Positions 6,192-7,564 of a stretch of 7,564 nucleotides of DNA are shown here, in pieces (position 1 is the first letter of the stretch; every line of letters begins with the position of its first letter). Source of the DNA: Chloroflexota bacterium (GTDB lineage Bacteria > Chloroflexota > Chloroflexia > JAMDCE01); assembly GCA_023489135.1 (NCBI GenBank), contig JAMDCE010000345.1, positions 1 to 7,564 of the forward strand, written 5' to 3'. A model generated the notes under the pieces. That model was not told the origin of the DNA, did not search any database, and saw only the letters and a list, made by a program, of their open reading frames with translations. The translations under genes were made by a program, and so were the position numbers.

Positions 6192-7319
6192 CTAAACCTC
6201 CTTTCGCGAGATAAGGCGGGTCTGCTTGACCGGCCAGTGTAGAGGCAATTCCGTCCCGTAGGCCGATTGCTCGCCAACCTGAATCAGGCCCTGGCTCCGG
6301 TGCTTCTCCACCTTGAAGACTCCCCCATCGGAGAGCTGCAACATGTAGCTAAGCCTGGAGCCCGTGAACTCGCTCTCGATCATTTTCGCGGTCAAGCGGT
6401 TAACCGCACCCCCATCCGGTTTGGGTTCTCCGATCTCCGCCAGGTCAGTGCGAACCAGAACCGCGCAGGCTTCACCGTCAACTGGAGCAAAGTCTCCCAA
6501 AGGGGCCAGCATCTCGCCCGACAAGGTTTCCACTCTAGCCAGATCGTCGGTTTCACCTTTCACTTTGCCCTGGAGGACGTTGAAGTTGCCGATAAACTTG
6601 GCCACAAACTCCGAGGTGGGCTGGCGAAAGATCTCGTGCGGCGTTCCGATCTGCTGAATGCAACCCTGATCCATAACCACCAGGCGATCGGACATAGCCA
6701 TAGCTTCGCTCTGGTTGCCCGTGACGAGGATAAAGGTGATGCCCAGTTTCTTGTTAAGCCGCTTGAGCTCAGCCTGCATCTTGACGCGCAAGTTGGCGTC
6801 CAGAGCGCCGAGGGGTTCGTCTAAGAACAGCACCTGAGGTCGGGTTATCAGCGCCCTGGCCAGGGCCACCCGTTGCCGTTGGCCTCCTGAAAGCTGTTCA
6901 ACGTACCGGTTGCCCAGACCCTCCAGGCCCACCATATGGAGCGAGTCACGCACCTCCTGCGTTCGCTGCGAGGAGGGCACCTGGCGCATTTCTAGCCCAA
7001 ACTCGATGTTCTTGTGCACGGTCATATGAGGGAACAGCGCAAAGTGCTGCAGCACCATGGCCGTGTCACGCTGGAAGGGCGGCACGTTGACCACGTCCTG
7101 CCCGTTCAGCAGAATCTGACCCGAGTCTGGCCTTTCAAACCCCGCCAAGACCCGGAGAAGTGCGCTCTTGCCACTTCCGCTCGGGCCGAGAATAGAGACG
7201 AATTCTCCACGTCGAACCGTCAGCGAAAAATCGCTGACGACGCGCACACCATAAAAGGACTTGTTGACATTTTGGATCGCCAGTATGGGATCCGATTTCG
7301 TGGAGTCCACGGTGGTCAC
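6192..7319 (-). CDS. ABC transporter ATP-binding protein, PotA-like, with degenerate H-loop
   Basis: This 375-residue ATPase would drive the importer from the cytoplasmic face. In order it has Walker A GPSGSGKS (45-52), the Q-loop glutamine Q91 in LQHFALFPHMT, the signature LSGGQ (143-147), Walker B VLFLDEP with D167/E168, and GALD (171-174). A C-terminal TOBE-type domain spans about 245-375, with VLVRTDLAEI and SRLSYMLQLSDGG. The H-loop is abnormal: the family reads VTHDQ, here it is VTGNQ, so the switch histidine is Gly201 and the next aspartate is Asn202. The codons at 6719-6714 are GGC AAC. The start is a GTG at 7319 with AGGAGGG 8 nt upstream. The preceding gene is a second ATPase, so this subunit may work as one half of an asymmetric ATPase pair. 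ATP-binding residues remain, so complete inactivity is not implied. Confidence 0.93.
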   Translation of the reverse strand: MTTVDSTKSDPILAIQNVNKSFYGVRVVSDFSLTVRRGEFVSILGPSGSGKSALLRVLAGFERPDSGQILLNGQDVVNVPPFQRDTAMVLQHFALFPHMTVHKNIEFGLEMRQVPSSQRTQEVRDSLHMVGLEGLGNRYVEQLSGGQRQRVALARALITRPQVLFLDEPLGALDANLRVKMQAELKRLNKKLGITFILVTGNQSEAMAMSDRLVVMDQGCIQQIGTPHEIFRQPTSEFVAKFIGNFNVLQGKVKGETDDLARVETLSGEMLAPLGDFAPVDGEACAVLVRTDLAEIGEPKPDGGAVNRLTAKMIESEFTGSRLSYMLQLSDGGVFKVEKHRSQGLIQVGEQSAYGTELPLHWPVKQTRLISRKEV

Positions 7320-7327
7320 TGGCCTTA

Positions 7328-7334
7328 CCCTCCT
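7328..7334 (-). promoter_or_regulatory. RBS that sets the GTG start of the full-length ATPase
   Basis: AGGAGGG on the minus strand is spaced 8 nt from the GTG at 7319 and overlaps the TAG stop (7335-7333) of the upstream ATPase. No in-frame ATG before the Walker A motif competes with it. Confidence 0.75.
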
Positions 7335-7564
7335 ACTCCGAAAGGACTACAGTCTCGGCGACCGGCCACCAAACCGTGACGGGGGAGTCCAGCTCGGGCA
7401 CCTGATCGCTCAGACTCTCGTGCTGTTCCACCCACATTCCGTTGCCGCTCCCCAATTGCACGTTATAGGTAAAGATCGATCCGATAATCTCCTCACCGGC
7501 GAGGACGCCATTTACAGCCATCTCGCCGGGACCGGCTTGGCGAGCACCTCCTTGCACCCGGCAG
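7333..7564 (-). CDS. ABC transporter ATP-binding protein, C-terminal TOBE domain only (cut by window edge)
   Basis: The frame is open from the window edge to a TAG at 7335-7333, giving about 77 residues. They resemble the C-terminal TOBE domain of Pot-type ATPases: GVLAGEEIIGSIFTYNVQLG, then GMWVEQH and WWPVAETVVLSE. They align convincingly by eye with the end of the next ATPase, where SYMLQLSDGG, VFKVEKH and HWPVKQTRLIS occupy the same places. TOBE domains bind small ligands or structural partners and steady the ATPase dimer. The nucleotide-binding domain would lie beyond the window, so its catalytic motifs cannot be judged. The 13-nt gap to the next ATPase and the shared Shine-Dalgarno/stop overlap place it in the same operon. 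A GTG at 7557 is not a likely real start, because the frame stays open upstream. Confidence 0.75.
   Translation of the reverse strand, partial: CRVQGGARQAGPGEMAVNGVLAGEEIIGSIFTYNVQLGSGNGMWVEQHESLSDQVPELDSPVTVWWPVAETVVLSE

Noticed and set aside
6267..6824. 185-codon plus-strand open frame opposite the ATPase
   Set aside because: The minus strand encodes a complete motif-bearing ATPase here; the antisense product has no recognisable features.
1..7564. tRNA, rRNA, insertion sequence or prophage genes
   Set aside because: I saw no tRNA-like cloverleaf, rRNA stretch, transposase or integrase on either strand.

Overview
The window is a compact bacterial catabolic and transport locus. Every convincing gene lies on the minus strand, so transcription runs from high to low coordinates. 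Base composition is moderately GC-rich by eye. Most starts carry strong AGGAGG-type ribosome binding sites, several stop codons overlap the next gene's Shine-Dalgarno, and there is no gene-free stretch over 300 bases. The host cannot be named. A free-living heterotrophic environmental bacterium is likely, and a Chloroflexota-like or similar uncultured lineage is only a weak guess.

In transcription order, the first block is an ABC importer of the spermidine/putrescine (Pot) type. It comprises the C-terminal TOBE end of one ATPase, cut by the window edge (7564-7333), a second full-length ATPase (7319-6192, GTG start), and two six-helix permeases (6185-5223 and 5211-4360). Spacers of 13, 6 and 11 nt indicate one translationally coupled operon. 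No substrate-binding protein is visible; it probably lies upstream outside the window. A 13-bp GC-rich hairpin follows the last permease and may end or attenuate this transcript.

The second block is catabolic. It holds an SDR-family NAD(P)-dependent oxidoreductase (4090-3350), a dihydropyrimidinase/D-hydantoinase-type cyclic amidohydrolase (3228-1843), an M20-family N-carbamoyl amino acid hydrolase/beta-ureidopropionase-type enzyme (1684-464), and the N-terminal 150 residues of an MmgE/PrpD-family protein (450-1, cut by the window edge). Together these suggest uptake of a cyclic ureide or related nitrogen compound, ring opening by the hydantoinase, and decarbamoylation by the M20 hydrolase to release CO2 and ammonia. 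Carbon-skeleton processing by the SDR and MmgE/PrpD enzymes would follow. The actual substrate is not determined.

The most unusual structure is intergenic. Each of the three spacers longer than 100 nt (158, 121 and 269 nt) holds a large imperfect inverted repeat built from telomere-like GGGGTTA/TGGGTTA heptamers, with unrelated loops. Two of the three also contain canonical G-quadruplex motifs on the template strand. The second oddity is that the full-length ATPase has lost the switch histidine of its H-loop (VTGNQ instead of VTHDQ) while sitting next to another ATPase, which suggests an asymmetric ATPase pair.
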